DNA from: Paludibacter sp. UBA6032
Lineage (GTDB): Bacteria > Bacteroidota > Bacteroidia > Bacteroidales > Paludibacteraceae
Assembly (NCBI GenBank): GCA_002427885.1
Contig: DIZI01000008.1
Span: 1 to 64,000, forward strand
DNA length: 64,000 nucleotides
Direction: 5' to 3'
Below, one piece after another: positions 55,985 through 64,000 of the stretch (its first letter is position 1; every line of letters begins with the position of its first letter). The position numbers and the translations under genes are program-made. The notes under the pieces are model-generated. The model was not told the DNA's origin and ran no database searches. It was given only the letters and a program-made list of their open reading frames with translations.

Positions 55985-58411
55985 TTGAAAACAAAAACTT
56001 GGAATTTCGGATCTTTTTATCACCTGCGTCGATTTTTTGCGGCTTTAATGTTGATATGCGTTAGCCTTCTTCCGGCTATTCAATCTTATGCTCAATATAC
56101 CTGCAATATTACCCCCATTGGCGGAGGCGGTTTTGTAACAGGAGTCATTACTCATCAGACATCGGGTGATATTTATTGTCGTACCGATGTCGGCGGTGCT
56201 TACCGCTGGGATGCGGCAAACAATAAGTGGGTACAGTTAATGGATTGGGTGCCGGAGACTCAAAAGGGTTTTGCAGGAGTGGAAGCCATGGCAATCGATC
56301 CGCAAAATGCAAATAACATCTACTTGCTTTGCGGTATAGATTATTTTGATGGTGGAAAAACAGCAATATTAAAATCTACCGACAAAGGAAATTCATTTAC
56401 GATTGTAGATGTGACATCTAAGTTCAAAGCGCATGGAAATGGGATGGGGCGTTCGAATGGCGAACGTCTCGCTGTAGATCCCCATAACAGTAACATCCTT
56501 TTTTGTGGAACCAGACGGAACGGATTGTGGAAAAGCACCAACGGAGGTCTTGCCTGGAACCTTGCATGGAATGGCGTAACTACGACCACAAATGACAATG
56601 GGATTTGCTTTGTCCTTTACGATCCTTTAAGCAATATAATAAACGGAGTGACTCAAACCATGTACATAGGCATTTCCCGCATCGCTGGAGCGAATATTTA
56701 CAAGAGTACCAACGGGGGAGTGACATTTACTGACATTTCTCCTATTACGACGGTTATGCCTCACAGGGCTGCACTTGTAGGTAATACCATGTATGTTGTT
56801 TCTGCCGATGCGGAAGGTCCTTGGAATTGTGGTTCAGGCAGAGTTTACAAGCTCAATACATCCACCGGCACCTGGACAGATGTAACGCCAAACGCCAACA
56901 ATTATTCCTATGGAGGGGTAAGCATTGATCCTTCCAATGCCAACAGGGTAGTAGTATCGACCATCAATAATTGGAGCAATAATCAGTATGGAACCACCTG
57001 GGGGGATGGTGTGTACTTGTCAACAGATGGAGGAACAAGCTGGACGTTGAAGAATGGATCGAGCAGCAACTTTAATAACAACGGCATAGGATGGGCAAAT
57101 GGGATGCTGCACTGGGCAGGCTCTATAGAATTTACCCCAGGTAATACGGCGGAGGTACGAGTGATTTCTGGGAATGGTCTTTTTAACTGCTCCAATATTG
57201 ATGCAACCAGCCCAAGCTGGAAATTCGATGTGAGAGGGCTGGAAGAAACAGGATTATTAGGCGGGATAAGTATACCCGGTGGGCCATTCATTTCCGTTTT
57301 CGGGGATATTACAGGTTTTGTACATAACGACTTGACCTCATATCCGACGCAAACTCTTCAGCCGGCCGATGGGTCAAACTGGAGTGTTGATTATGCGGCA
57401 GCCAATACCAACAAAGTAGTGAGAGTAGGCAGCACAACAGTTTACTATTCCACCGACCAAGGATCCACATGGACGGCATGCCCCATTACTACAGGCGGGG
57501 GAGGAAATCTTGCCATCAGCGCAGACGGAGGAACTATACTTCATTGTGCCGGCGACTCTTCTGTTACCAGATATACTACTAATAATGGACAAAGCTGGAC
57601 AAATGTAGGAGGAGTTACGATTTCGACTGCATTTCCTGTATCCGATCGGGTAAACAGCAATTACTTTTACATCCATAATCCGTCCAACGGACAGATGCTT
57701 GTGAGCACCAATAAAGGAGTTAACTTTTCAGTCGGCGGTAATCCCGGGGCATCATCGACTCCATGGGTGCAAACAATTATACGCACTGTACCAGGATATG
57801 AAGGTCATATATGGGTGCCTCTCATTGGTAACGGATTAAAATACTCCACCGACCATGGAGCAACTTACACAAAAATTGCAAACGTTACTAACTGCAGCGC
57901 GGTAGCTATTGGAAAAGCGGATGTTTCCGCTACTTATCCTACAGTTTTTATCTGGGGAACGGTAGGAGGTGTGAACGGAATGTTCAGATCGACAAACAAA
58001 GGAGCAAGCTGGATTCGTGTCAACGACGATGCCCACCAGTTCGGTGGTACAAATTTTATATTTGGAGATATGAATGTTTTTGGAAGAGTATATATGAGTG
58101 GCACATTAGGGCGAGGTTTGATTTACTGGGATCTTACCGGTACCAGCACTTCGATAGAATCCGAAAGTGTCGTAAATGAAATGGTTATTTATCCCAATCC
58201 GGCTCTGAATGGTAAATTTTCGATAATGCTCCCGGTAGCTTCGCAGAGAATAAATGTTAGTATTTTTGATAATCAGGGCAGATTGCTGTTTGAAAAGGTC
58301 TTTACCAATAATGGACAGTTGGGTATAGATTCCGGATTGAAAAAAGGAATTTACTTTGTAAAGGTAACTTCAGAAGGAATGAATTTTACCCAAAAGCTTA
58401 TTGTACAGTGA
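55985..58411 (+). CDS. GH74 endo-xyloglucanase with T9SS sorting domain
   Basis: The 808-residue protein starts at TTG 55985. That start gives a full signal peptide (basic LRR, hydrophobic core, ending SYAQ), whereas the first ATG (in ALMLIC) would lack the basic region. Tandem seven-bladed propellers built from BNR/sortilin-like repeats (KSTDKGNSF, KSTNGGLAW, STDGGTSW, STNKGASW) form the GH74 fold. Catalytic Asp68 lies in YCRTDVGGAYRWD. A T9SS type A domain occupies the last about 75 residues (MVIYPNPALNGKF to NFTQKLIVQ). GH74 enzymes cleave the xyloglucan backbone, so this is the strongest single indicator of the locus substrate. T9SS export puts it outside or on the cell surface. A hairpin at 58434 follows. 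Confidence 0.92.
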   Translation: MKTKTWNFGSFYHLRRFFAALMLICVSLLPAIQSYAQYTCNITPIGGGGFVTGVITHQTSGDIYCRTDVGGAYRWDAANNKWVQLMDWVPETQKGFAGVEAMAIDPQNANNIYLLCGIDYFDGGKTAILKSTDKGNSFTIVDVTSKFKAHGNGMGRSNGERLAVDPHNSNILFCGTRRNGLWKSTNGGLAWNLAWNGVTTTTNDNGICFVLYDPLSNIINGVTQTMYIGISRIAGANIYKSTNGGVTFTDISPITTVMPHRAALVGNTMYVVSADAEGPWNCGSGRVYKLNTSTGTWTDVTPNANNYSYGGVSIDPSNANRVVVSTINNWSNNQYGTTWGDGVYLSTDGGTSWTLKNGSSSNFNNNGIGWANGMLHWAGSIEFTPGNTAEVRVISGNGLFNCSNIDATSPSWKFDVRGLEETGLLGGISIPGGPFISVFGDITGFVHNDLTSYPTQTLQPADGSNWSVDYAAANTNKVVRVGSTTVYYSTDQGSTWTACPITTGGGGNLAISADGGTILHCAGDSSVTRYTTNNGQSWTNVGGVTISTAFPVSDRVNSNYFYIHNPSNGQMLVSTNKGVNFSVGGNPGASSTPWVQTIIRTVPGYEGHIWVPLIGNGLKYSTDHGATYTKIANVTNCSAVAIGKADVSATYPTVFIWGTVGGVNGMFRSTNKGASWIRVNDDAHQFGGTNFIFGDMNVFGRVYMSGTLGRGLIYWDLTGTSTSIESESVVNEMVIYPNPALNGKFSIMLPVASQRINVSIFDNQGRLLFEKVFTNNGQLGIDSGLKKGIYFVKVTSEGMNFTQKLIVQ

Positions 58412-58433
58412 TAATTGTTGGGTAGTTCTATAA

Positions 58434-58470
58434 AATCTATTCGGGGATCTAATCACTCCCTGAATAGATT
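58434..58470 (+). terminator. Hairpin after the GH74 gene
   Basis: AATCTATTCGGGGA pairs with TCCCTGAATAGATT (one G-T pair) across a 9-base loop, 22 bases downstream of the stop. The T run is short (TTTG). Confidence 0.6.
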
Positions 58471-58587
58471 TGTAACGGAACGAGCAGTATTACTATTAAA
58501 GTTGTTGGATATGCTGAAACAGGTATGATAGCAAAATAAAACATTTTTTAAATATTAAACATAAAAATCAAACATAAAAAAACAAAC

Positions 58588-60174
58588 ATGGAAAAAAAAA
58601 TTGGGCATCTTTTCGTCTTCCTCCTTTTACTAGTTCAGACCGTTGCTTTGGCGCAGGCCCAAAATCCAATAATTTTTGCTGATATACCTGATATGTCTAT
58701 GATCAGGGTTGGTAAAAATTATTATATGAGCAGTACAACGATGCACATGAACCCGGGTGTGCCCATTATGAAATCTACAGATCTTGTCAATTGGAAAATC
58801 ATCAACTATGCCTATGATACTTTGGCCGATATGCCGGAGCTAAATTTGACAGAAGGTAAAAACGCATACGGCAAGGGTACATGGGCAAGTAGTTTGCGCT
58901 ACCATAAAGGTATGTATTATGTAACCACTTTTTCACAAACCACAGGTAAAACTTATATTTTTAAAACGAAAGATATAGAAAAAGGAAATTGGGAAAGAAT
59001 TTCCTTTAAACCAGCGTATCATGACCATTCTCTATTTTTTGATGATGATGGCAAAGTCTATTTAATTTATGATGCAGATAGAATAAAACTTCTTGAATTA
59101 AATGACGATCTGACGGGAGTTAGACCAGACGTTCCGGTGAAAGTTATCATTGAAAACGCCCACGCACCAGCAGGAGACAATATGGGCCTTGGTGCTGAAG
59201 GATCTCAATTATATAAAATAAATGGAAAATATTATCTATTTAATATTTGCGGTCCACGCGGTAAAGGCCGGACTGTAGTTATACATAGGGCTGATAATAT
59301 CAACGGTCCTTGGGAAGGAAAAGTTGGTCTACAGGATAGAGGAATTGCTCAGGGTGGACTTATCGACACGCCAGACGGACGCTGGTTCTCTTATCTTTTC
59401 CGCGATTTTGCTGCTGTTGGCCGCGTTCCTTATCTCGTTCCTGTTAAGTGGGAAGACGGCTGGCCTGTATTAGGAGTGAACGGTAAAGTTCCAGAAACAT
59501 TAGACCTACCAGCCAGTACCGGTTTGATTCCGAATTTGGTTGCTTCTGATGAATTCAAGCGAAAAAAAGGCGAAGCAGCACTTCCTTTGGTATGGCAATG
59601 GAATCATAATCCAGATAACAAACTTTGGTCAATAAAAGAAAGAAAGGGATATCTCCGACTAAAAACAGCCAGAATTGATACCGTATTTACGGAGGTAAGA
59701 AATATACTTACGCAACGTACAATTGGCCCAACATGTACTGGTTCAACTTTATTGGATGTTTCCAAAATGAAGGAAGGTGATTTCGCAGGATTATGTGCCT
59801 TTCAAAAAAAATACGGACAGGTTGGAGTAAAGGTCGAAAATGGTCAAAAAACGATAGTAATGGTAAATGCCGGTTCAGGTAAACCTGTAGAAGTGCAGCA
59901 AATTCCTTTGACACAAAACTACGTTTATTTAAAGATTGATTGTGATTTTACCGGCATGAACGATGAAGCTAATAACCTTTACGCTCTTAATGGGAAAGAC
60001 GAAGCTAAATTCTCGTACAGCTTAGATGGAAGAGTGTGGAATCTTATTGGGAATATATTGAAAATGAAATACGACATCCCACATTTTATGGGGTATCGTT
60101 TTGGCTTATTTAATTATGCAACAAAGAATACTGGCGGATATGCAGATTTTGATTGGTTCAGAATTAAATATTGA
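58588..60174 (+). CDS. GH43 beta-xylosidase/arabinofuranosidase with C-terminal sandwich (GH43_12 type)
   Basis: The 528-residue secreted protein has a signal peptide ending AQAQ, a GH43 propeller (about 25-320) and a C-terminal concanavalin-like sandwich (about 330-528; WQWNHNPDNKLWSI to FDWFRIKY). Motifs are FADIPDMSMIRVG, HDHSLFFDDDGKVY and GAEGSQLYKINGKYY. This two-domain layout with MNPGVPIMKSTDLVNW is that of the GH43 enzymes in the B. ovatus xyloglucan locus, there acting as arabinofuranosidases, and of many beta-xylosidases. It differs from the CBM6-linked GH43 enzymes elsewhere in this window. It acts in the periplasm. Confidence 0.87.
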   Translation: MEKKIGHLFVFLLLLVQTVALAQAQNPIIFADIPDMSMIRVGKNYYMSSTTMHMNPGVPIMKSTDLVNWKIINYAYDTLADMPELNLTEGKNAYGKGTWASSLRYHKGMYYVTTFSQTTGKTYIFKTKDIEKGNWERISFKPAYHDHSLFFDDDGKVYLIYDADRIKLLELNDDLTGVRPDVPVKVIIENAHAPAGDNMGLGAEGSQLYKINGKYYLFNICGPRGKGRTVVIHRADNINGPWEGKVGLQDRGIAQGGLIDTPDGRWFSYLFRDFAAVGRVPYLVPVKWEDGWPVLGVNGKVPETLDLPASTGLIPNLVASDEFKRKKGEAALPLVWQWNHNPDNKLWSIKERKGYLRLKTARIDTVFTEVRNILTQRTIGPTCTGSTLLDVSKMKEGDFAGLCAFQKKYGQVGVKVENGQKTIVMVNAGSGKPVEVQQIPLTQNYVYLKIDCDFTGMNDEANNLYALNGKDEAKFSYSLDGRVWNLIGNILKMKYDIPHFMGYRFGLFNYATKNTGGYADFDWFRIKY

Positions 60175-60287
60175 GATAACCTTATTTATTCAGAAAATCA
60201 AGAAAAGAATTAAAACACTAATTAGAAGTGTTCACAAAGTAATTGATGATTTTAAATAATTTAAAGACGTAAATAATTTACAAACAA

Positions 60288-62213
60288 ATGAAAATGAATT
60301 TAAAGAAAATTTTAATTGTCAGTGCTTGGTGTATTTCAGCCAACTCACTTTTTGCTCAAAACACTAACTGCTTTTTAGACGATTTTGCACCCAAAACATC
60401 CGAAATCCCGGTTTCGGTTTTAGCAAGTAAAACTGCAAGCACGCCAACAGTTACCGTTACTTTAACCACCGATACATTGGGTAAAATTTCTAAATACGTT
60501 TTTGGAAATGCCATAGCAGTATGGATGGGAAATGTGACCGATAATCCGGTTTTCGTTAAAAATGTTCAGACTTTGAATCCTTCTTTAATCCGTTTTCCCG
60601 GAGGAAGTTGGTCCGATATTTTTTTCTGGAATGGTAACCCTACTGATGTACCCGACTCTGTTTACAATGGCACTACAGGCAAAAAAGAAAAGTTCTGGGC
60701 TATTTCCGGTAAAAACGATTGGCCAACCACCACTGATAACTATTACAAACTTCGCCAGCAAACAGGCTCTCAGGGGTTGATCACGATCAATTATGCTTAT
60801 GCCAGGTATGGTTTAAGCAGCAAGCCGGTGGTGGAAGCTGCTCATCTGGCCGCAGATTGGGTCCGTTACGATAAAGGGCGTACGAAATTCTGGGAAATTG
60901 GAAACGAAAATGCCGGACCATGGGAAGCTGGTTGGATGATTGATACCAAAACCAATAAAGACGGCCAACCGCAGATAATAACTGGTCAATTGTATGGCCA
61001 GCATTGTAAAATGATTGCCGATTCGATGAGGGCTGCCGCAACCAAAATAGGAGCTAAGATTTATATCGGGGGTCAGGTACTTCACTATGACGGCACAACA
61101 AGTGGGAACAATGTTGATAAAACCTGGAATTCAGGCTTTTTTAAGGAAATTGGCGATGCAATGGATTTCTACGTTATGCACAACTATTTTGGAGCTGCCG
61201 CAACTGCGGATAATTTTTTGTCGGTTGCAACAACCGAACCAAAGAAGAACATCAGCTTTATACAGCAAGATATTATCAATAAAAAGGCTTTTCCAAAACC
61301 GGTGGCATTGACAGAGTACAACATAAATACTTTAACAAATCCGGTGAATGCATCCGCCCCGATTTCATATATCAATGGAATGCAGGCGACTATTCTGTTT
61401 AACGAATTAATAAAGAATAACTTTGGATTAGGTGCAAGGTGGTTGCTAGCCACCGGCGACAATGGAATGCTTTACCAGGGTGATAATGCCAGTTTATTAT
61501 GGCAGCCACGTCCTGATTTCTATTATGCTTATTATCAACAGAAATTTACCGGTGATCATGTAATTCCTGCTACTTCCAATAATTCGAATATTTTGGCTTA
61601 TGCCTCCAAATTTGCTTCTGGCGAAACAGGAGTTGTCATTGTAAACAAAGGAAATACAGCACAAGTAGTAAAGATAGATCCAAAGAATATTGGTGTTGGA
61701 AATCAATACTATAAATACTCCTTGACTGGCGGTACCGATAATGGTGATTTTTCGTTGTATGTATCAGTAAATGGTGTTAATCCGACAGGAACTCAATGGG
61801 GACCTCGTGAAAATCTGGAGACGATTCCGGCAAGCGCCTATTCAATAGATGATGCAATAACGTTCGATAGCCCAGGTCGCTCAGTTCAGTTTATCATGGT
61901 TGAGGCTGGTACCAATAAACTTTATCCTACATCAGTAGCAAGCGAACTAAAAAACGAATTAGAGATAACAAATTATCCCAATCCGTTTTCTGCCAGTACA
62001 ACTATTCAATTTCAAACTCCTTCCAATGCACATGTTTCTCTTGAAGTTTTTGATCAAACAGGGAGGAAAGTTACCACTTTGGTAAACAAAGAATTGCTAT
62101 CGGGAATACAACAGGTTAATTTTGACGGAAGTTTATTGCCTGAAGGGATGTACTTTTACCAATTAAAAGTTGGAGAATTTTCAACTACGCGAAAGATGAT
62201 CCTTATAAAATAA
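60288..62213 (+). CDS. Clan GH-A hydrolase with T9SS sorting domain, family unassigned
   Basis: The 641-residue secreted protein has a signal peptide ending LFAQ, a TIM-barrel domain (about 50-470), a small beta domain, and a T9SS tail (about 560-641; ITNYPNPFSASTTI to RKMILIK). Catalytic residues can be proposed: acid/base Glu207 in FWEIGNENAG and nucleophile Glu343 in ALTEYNIN. PSLIRFPGGSW and MHNYFG are reminiscent of GH51, GH39 and GH44-type clan GH-A enzymes, but none fits well by eye. By context it is an endo- or exo-enzyme for the same glycan, exported outside the cell. Alpha-L-arabinofuranosidase or endo-glucanase are the leading guesses. Confidence 0.75.
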   Translation: MKMNLKKILIVSAWCISANSLFAQNTNCFLDDFAPKTSEIPVSVLASKTASTPTVTVTLTTDTLGKISKYVFGNAIAVWMGNVTDNPVFVKNVQTLNPSLIRFPGGSWSDIFFWNGNPTDVPDSVYNGTTGKKEKFWAISGKNDWPTTTDNYYKLRQQTGSQGLITINYAYARYGLSSKPVVEAAHLAADWVRYDKGRTKFWEIGNENAGPWEAGWMIDTKTNKDGQPQIITGQLYGQHCKMIADSMRAAATKIGAKIYIGGQVLHYDGTTSGNNVDKTWNSGFFKEIGDAMDFYVMHNYFGAAATADNFLSVATTEPKKNISFIQQDIINKKAFPKPVALTEYNINTLTNPVNASAPISYINGMQATILFNELIKNNFGLGARWLLATGDNGMLYQGDNASLLWQPRPDFYYAYYQQKFTGDHVIPATSNNSNILAYASKFASGETGVVIVNKGNTAQVVKIDPKNIGVGNQYYKYSLTGGTDNGDFSLYVSVNGVNPTGTQWGPRENLETIPASAYSIDDAITFDSPGRSVQFIMVEAGTNKLYPTSVASELKNELEITNYPNPFSASTTIQFQTPSNAHVSLEVFDQTGRKVTTLVNKELLSGIQQVNFDGSLLPEGMYFYQLKVGEFSTTRKMILIK

Positions 62214-62235
62214 ACCAATAAAAACCATTTGAATG

Positions 62236-62353
62236 AAACTTATTAAGTAATAGGAAGAATTCAAAAGGGAGGAGGAGGAACACCTCAAATGAACAGGGAG
62301 CCAAAGTGATGGCTGAAATTATTATAAAAAAAATAGAAAATGAATATACCTAG
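62236..62353 (+). pseudogene. Deletion scar: 5' stub plus 3' tail of a GDSL/SGNH-type esterase gene
   Basis: ATGAAACTTATTAAGTAA near 62233 looks like a gene start that stops after five codons. A frame then ends NEQGAKVMAEIIIKKIENEYT with TAG at 62351-62353. HPNxxGAKxMAxxI is the usual ending of SGNH/GDSL esterases, where the His is the catalytic base; here the codons before it are scrambled. The lost gene's stop lies one base before ATG 62355, so the next gene was once tightly coupled to it. Confidence 0.5.
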
Positions 62354-62354
62354 T

Positions 62355-63281
62355 ATGAAACAAACAATGTTGGCATTTATATGCCTGATTACAATTGGCG
62401 GAAATTTAACCGCTCAAACCAGGGTGATTAATCTTTGGAATGGTAAAATCCCCGGTGCTAAACATAGCGACCAATTCAAACAGGTCGTTGATACAGCTAC
62501 CGGTTGGGTTGATAAGCATACCATTATCAATCCCTACCTCGATGTGTATCCGGCTCCAAGAGAAAAGTCAAACGGTACTGCGGTTATTATTTGTCCTGGT
62601 GGGGCCTATGTAGGGATGGCTGTCAAACATGAAGGGTCACAGGTGGCCAAATGGATGAATGGCTTGGGCATAACTGCTTTTGTGCTAAAATACCGTTTGC
62701 CTGACGATAGCATCATGGAAAACAAGACTATTGCTCCCATGCAGGACGGACAAAGGGCAATACGTATTGTTCGTAATCATGCAAAAGAATGGGGCATCAA
62801 TCCGAAAAAAATCGGAATCATGGGATTCTCTGCAGGAGGGCATCTGGCATCCACTCTTTCAACTCATTTCAACGAAAAGGTTTATGAACCGCAAGATACA
62901 ACCAGCGCCCGCCCCGATTTTTCATTGCTGATTTATCCGGTAATATCGATGGATTTAACAATAACCCATTTGGGGTCGAGAGAGAATTTGCTGGGCAATA
63001 ACCCATCTCCAGAACTGGTGAAGCATTTTTCAAACGAGTTGCAGGTAAATGATCAAACACCACCGGCATTTTTGGTGCAATCCATTGACGATGATGTCGT
63101 TCCGGTACAAAACAGTATTGTCTACGCAATGGCGTTGCATAAGTTTAAAATCCCCTGCGAACTTCATTTATACCAATCAGGCGGTCATGGATATGGGATG
63201 GGCAGGTCGGCCAATACCGAAAGCACGTGGCCCGAAGCTTGCCGGAAATGGCTTGAAGCCAGAGGTTTATTGACTAAATAA
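62355..63281 (+). CDS. Alpha/beta-hydrolase acetyl-xylan-esterase-like protein
   Basis: The protein has 308 residues from ATG 62355, chosen because it gives a compact signal peptide (MKQTMLAFIC, ending LTAQ) and directly follows the stop of the preceding gene remnant; ATG 62340 is possible. The catalytic elements are oxyanion motif CPGGAY, nucleophile Ser159 in GFSAGGH, Asp in SIDDDVVP and His in GGHGYG. This is the BD-FAE/Abhydrolase_3 esterase type, often paired with xylan- or xyloglucan-active enzymes to remove acetyl groups. It is likely periplasmic. Confidence 0.85.
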   Translation: MKQTMLAFICLITIGGNLTAQTRVINLWNGKIPGAKHSDQFKQVVDTATGWVDKHTIINPYLDVYPAPREKSNGTAVIICPGGAYVGMAVKHEGSQVAKWMNGLGITAFVLKYRLPDDSIMENKTIAPMQDGQRAIRIVRNHAKEWGINPKKIGIMGFSAGGHLASTLSTHFNEKVYEPQDTTSARPDFSLLIYPVISMDLTITHLGSRENLLGNNPSPELVKHFSNELQVNDQTPPAFLVQSIDDDVVPVQNSIVYAMALHKFKIPCELHLYQSGGHGYGMGRSANTESTWPEACRKWLEARGLLTK

Positions 63282-63303
63282 TGAATTTTACCAAGAAAAA
63301 TCC

Positions 63304-63510
63304 ATGTTGAAAAATCAAAAAATATTAATCGTATTTATTCTTCTATGGCCGGCAATTTTATTGGCTCAAACAAGCATTTATGTATCACCGAGAGGTAGGG
63401 ATGCTAACATGGGAACGGCAAGTAAGCCTTTTGCTTCGATAAGCAAGGTGGTAGCTGAAGCCCGGAAAATATCAGGAGAGGCTGTGATCTATCTGACTGA
63501 AGGGAGTTAG
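63304..63510 (+). pseudogene. 5' stub of a right-handed beta-helix protein
   Basis: The 68 codons give a signal peptide ending LLAQ, then IYVSPRGRDANMGTASKPFASI and VIYLTEGS before a TAG. V-S-P-x-G-x-D-x-N-x-G-T-x-x-x-P-F-x-T/S-I is the standard opening of secreted parallel beta-helix proteins, and the next expected strand is EGTYY; the gene is cut exactly there. A short direct repeat (TTCAGCTAACT, twice) follows the stop at the break. The rest of such a gene, usually 500 residues or more, is missing. Confidence 0.8.
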
Positions 63511-63596
63511 ATGTTCAGCTAACTTCAGCTAACTCCGTTCCGTCTAGATGTATTGGTTTGGAGTGAATAATAATTAATAATAGTAATTGCTTTTTT

Positions 63597-64000
63597 ATGA
63601 AACGAATTTCTTTTTTTATTGCATTTTTGGTTATAGCAGGTCACTTGTTTGCGACCGATTCTGTTCAAACACTACAAAATGGTATGAAGGTTTCGCCCAA
63701 AAATGGAGTGGCTAAAACCATTGAAATCAATGTTGTCAACAGCCGGATTGTCCGTGTTCAAGCTTCGCCGGAAAGCGTTTTGCCTAACACTTCCAGTCTC
63801 TGCGTTGTGACTGGATTAACAACAAAAACACTATTTAAAGTAACGAGCAATGCCCAATTTGCACAACTATCCACCGATGAACTTACAGTGAAAGTTTCCA
63901 TGCTTACTGGTGGAATTTCATTTATGGACAAATCGGGGAAAGTATTGCTTCAGGAAGTAAAAGGTGGAAGAAGTTTTAAGCCTTTTACAGTAGAAAACGA
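63597..64000 (+). CDS. GH31 alpha-xylosidase-like gene, N-terminal part, runs off the window
   Basis: ATG 63597 opens a frame with no stop before the window end (134 complete codons). A signal peptide (MKRISFFIAF, ending LFA) is followed by the galactose-mutarotase-like N-terminal domain of GH31. KTIEINVVNSRIVRVQASPES, then LTVKVSMLTGGISFMDKSGKVLLQE, parallels TENAVRIKFYKE and KLSYADNSGKVFLNE in the GH31 at 9381. The catalytic barrel lies beyond the window. It would be the third GH31 of the locus. Confidence 0.85.
   Translation, partial: MKRISFFIAFLVIAGHLFATDSVQTLQNGMKVSPKNGVAKTIEINVVNSRIVRVQASPESVLPNTSSLCVVTGLTTKTLFKVTSNAQFAQLSTDELTVKVSMLTGGISFMDKSGKVLLQEVKGGRSFKPFTVEN

Overview
The window is AT-rich DNA from a member of the Bacteroidota. 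The evidence is a SusC/SusD pair, a hybrid two-component regulator (HTCS), dozens of secreted glycoside hydrolases, and several proteins with the C-terminal sorting domain of the type IX secretion system (T9SS). SusCD plus T9SS plus a plant cell wall enzyme set fits a free-living or environmental Bacteroidales or related order. I cannot name the genus from sequence alone. I saw no tRNA, rRNA or CRISPR array.

Layout. Positions 1-21.2 kb form a minus-strand arm. In order of transcription it reads NPCBM-GH27, GH43-CBM6, GH43-CBM6, GH27, GH31, GH31-PA14, GH3-PA14, type B carboxylesterase, SASA/CE6-type acetylesterase, GH127/146 and GH8, with most gaps under 30 bases. Positions 21.2-29.8 kb are a decayed hinge. 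It holds one intact HTCS gene (23470-27420) among a truncated second HTCS, a CBM6 tail, remnants of three insertion sequences, a broken T9SS gene, and a cassette-like 284-codon gene between two 196-base direct repeats. Positions 29.8-64 kb form a plus-strand arm: SusC, SusD, a surface glycan-binding lipoprotein, BACON-GH5, GH43-CBM, GH2, two small T9SS proteins of unknown role, GH29, GH27, NPCBM-GH27, GH51, GH127, GH74-T9SS, GH43, a clan GH-A T9SS enzyme, an acetyl-xylan-esterase-like hydrolase, and the start of a third GH31.

Function (inference). GH74 and BACON-GH5 endo-enzymes, three GH31 alpha-xylosidases, GH2 beta-galactosidase, GH29 alpha-fucosidase, GH3 and arabinose-removing families (GH43, GH51, GH127) together match decorated, fucosylated and arabinosylated xyloglucan. 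The composition resembles the Bacteroides ovatus xyloglucan locus, enlarged and with T9SS export of the surface endo-enzyme. GH8, the esterases and the GH27 enzymes suggest that xylan- or pectin-type side chains are also handled. The likely flow is: surface endo-cleavage by GH74 and GH5, capture by SGBP and SusD, import by SusC, periplasmic trimming by the exo-enzymes, and sensing of an oligosaccharide by the HTCS.

The most distinctive property is genome decay by internal deletion. At least seven places keep only the 5' signal-peptide stub and/or the 3' tail of a former secreted enzyme gene. GH27 and NPCBM-GH27 genes occur as close paralogues in both arms, so the locus looks built by duplication and trimmed by deletion.
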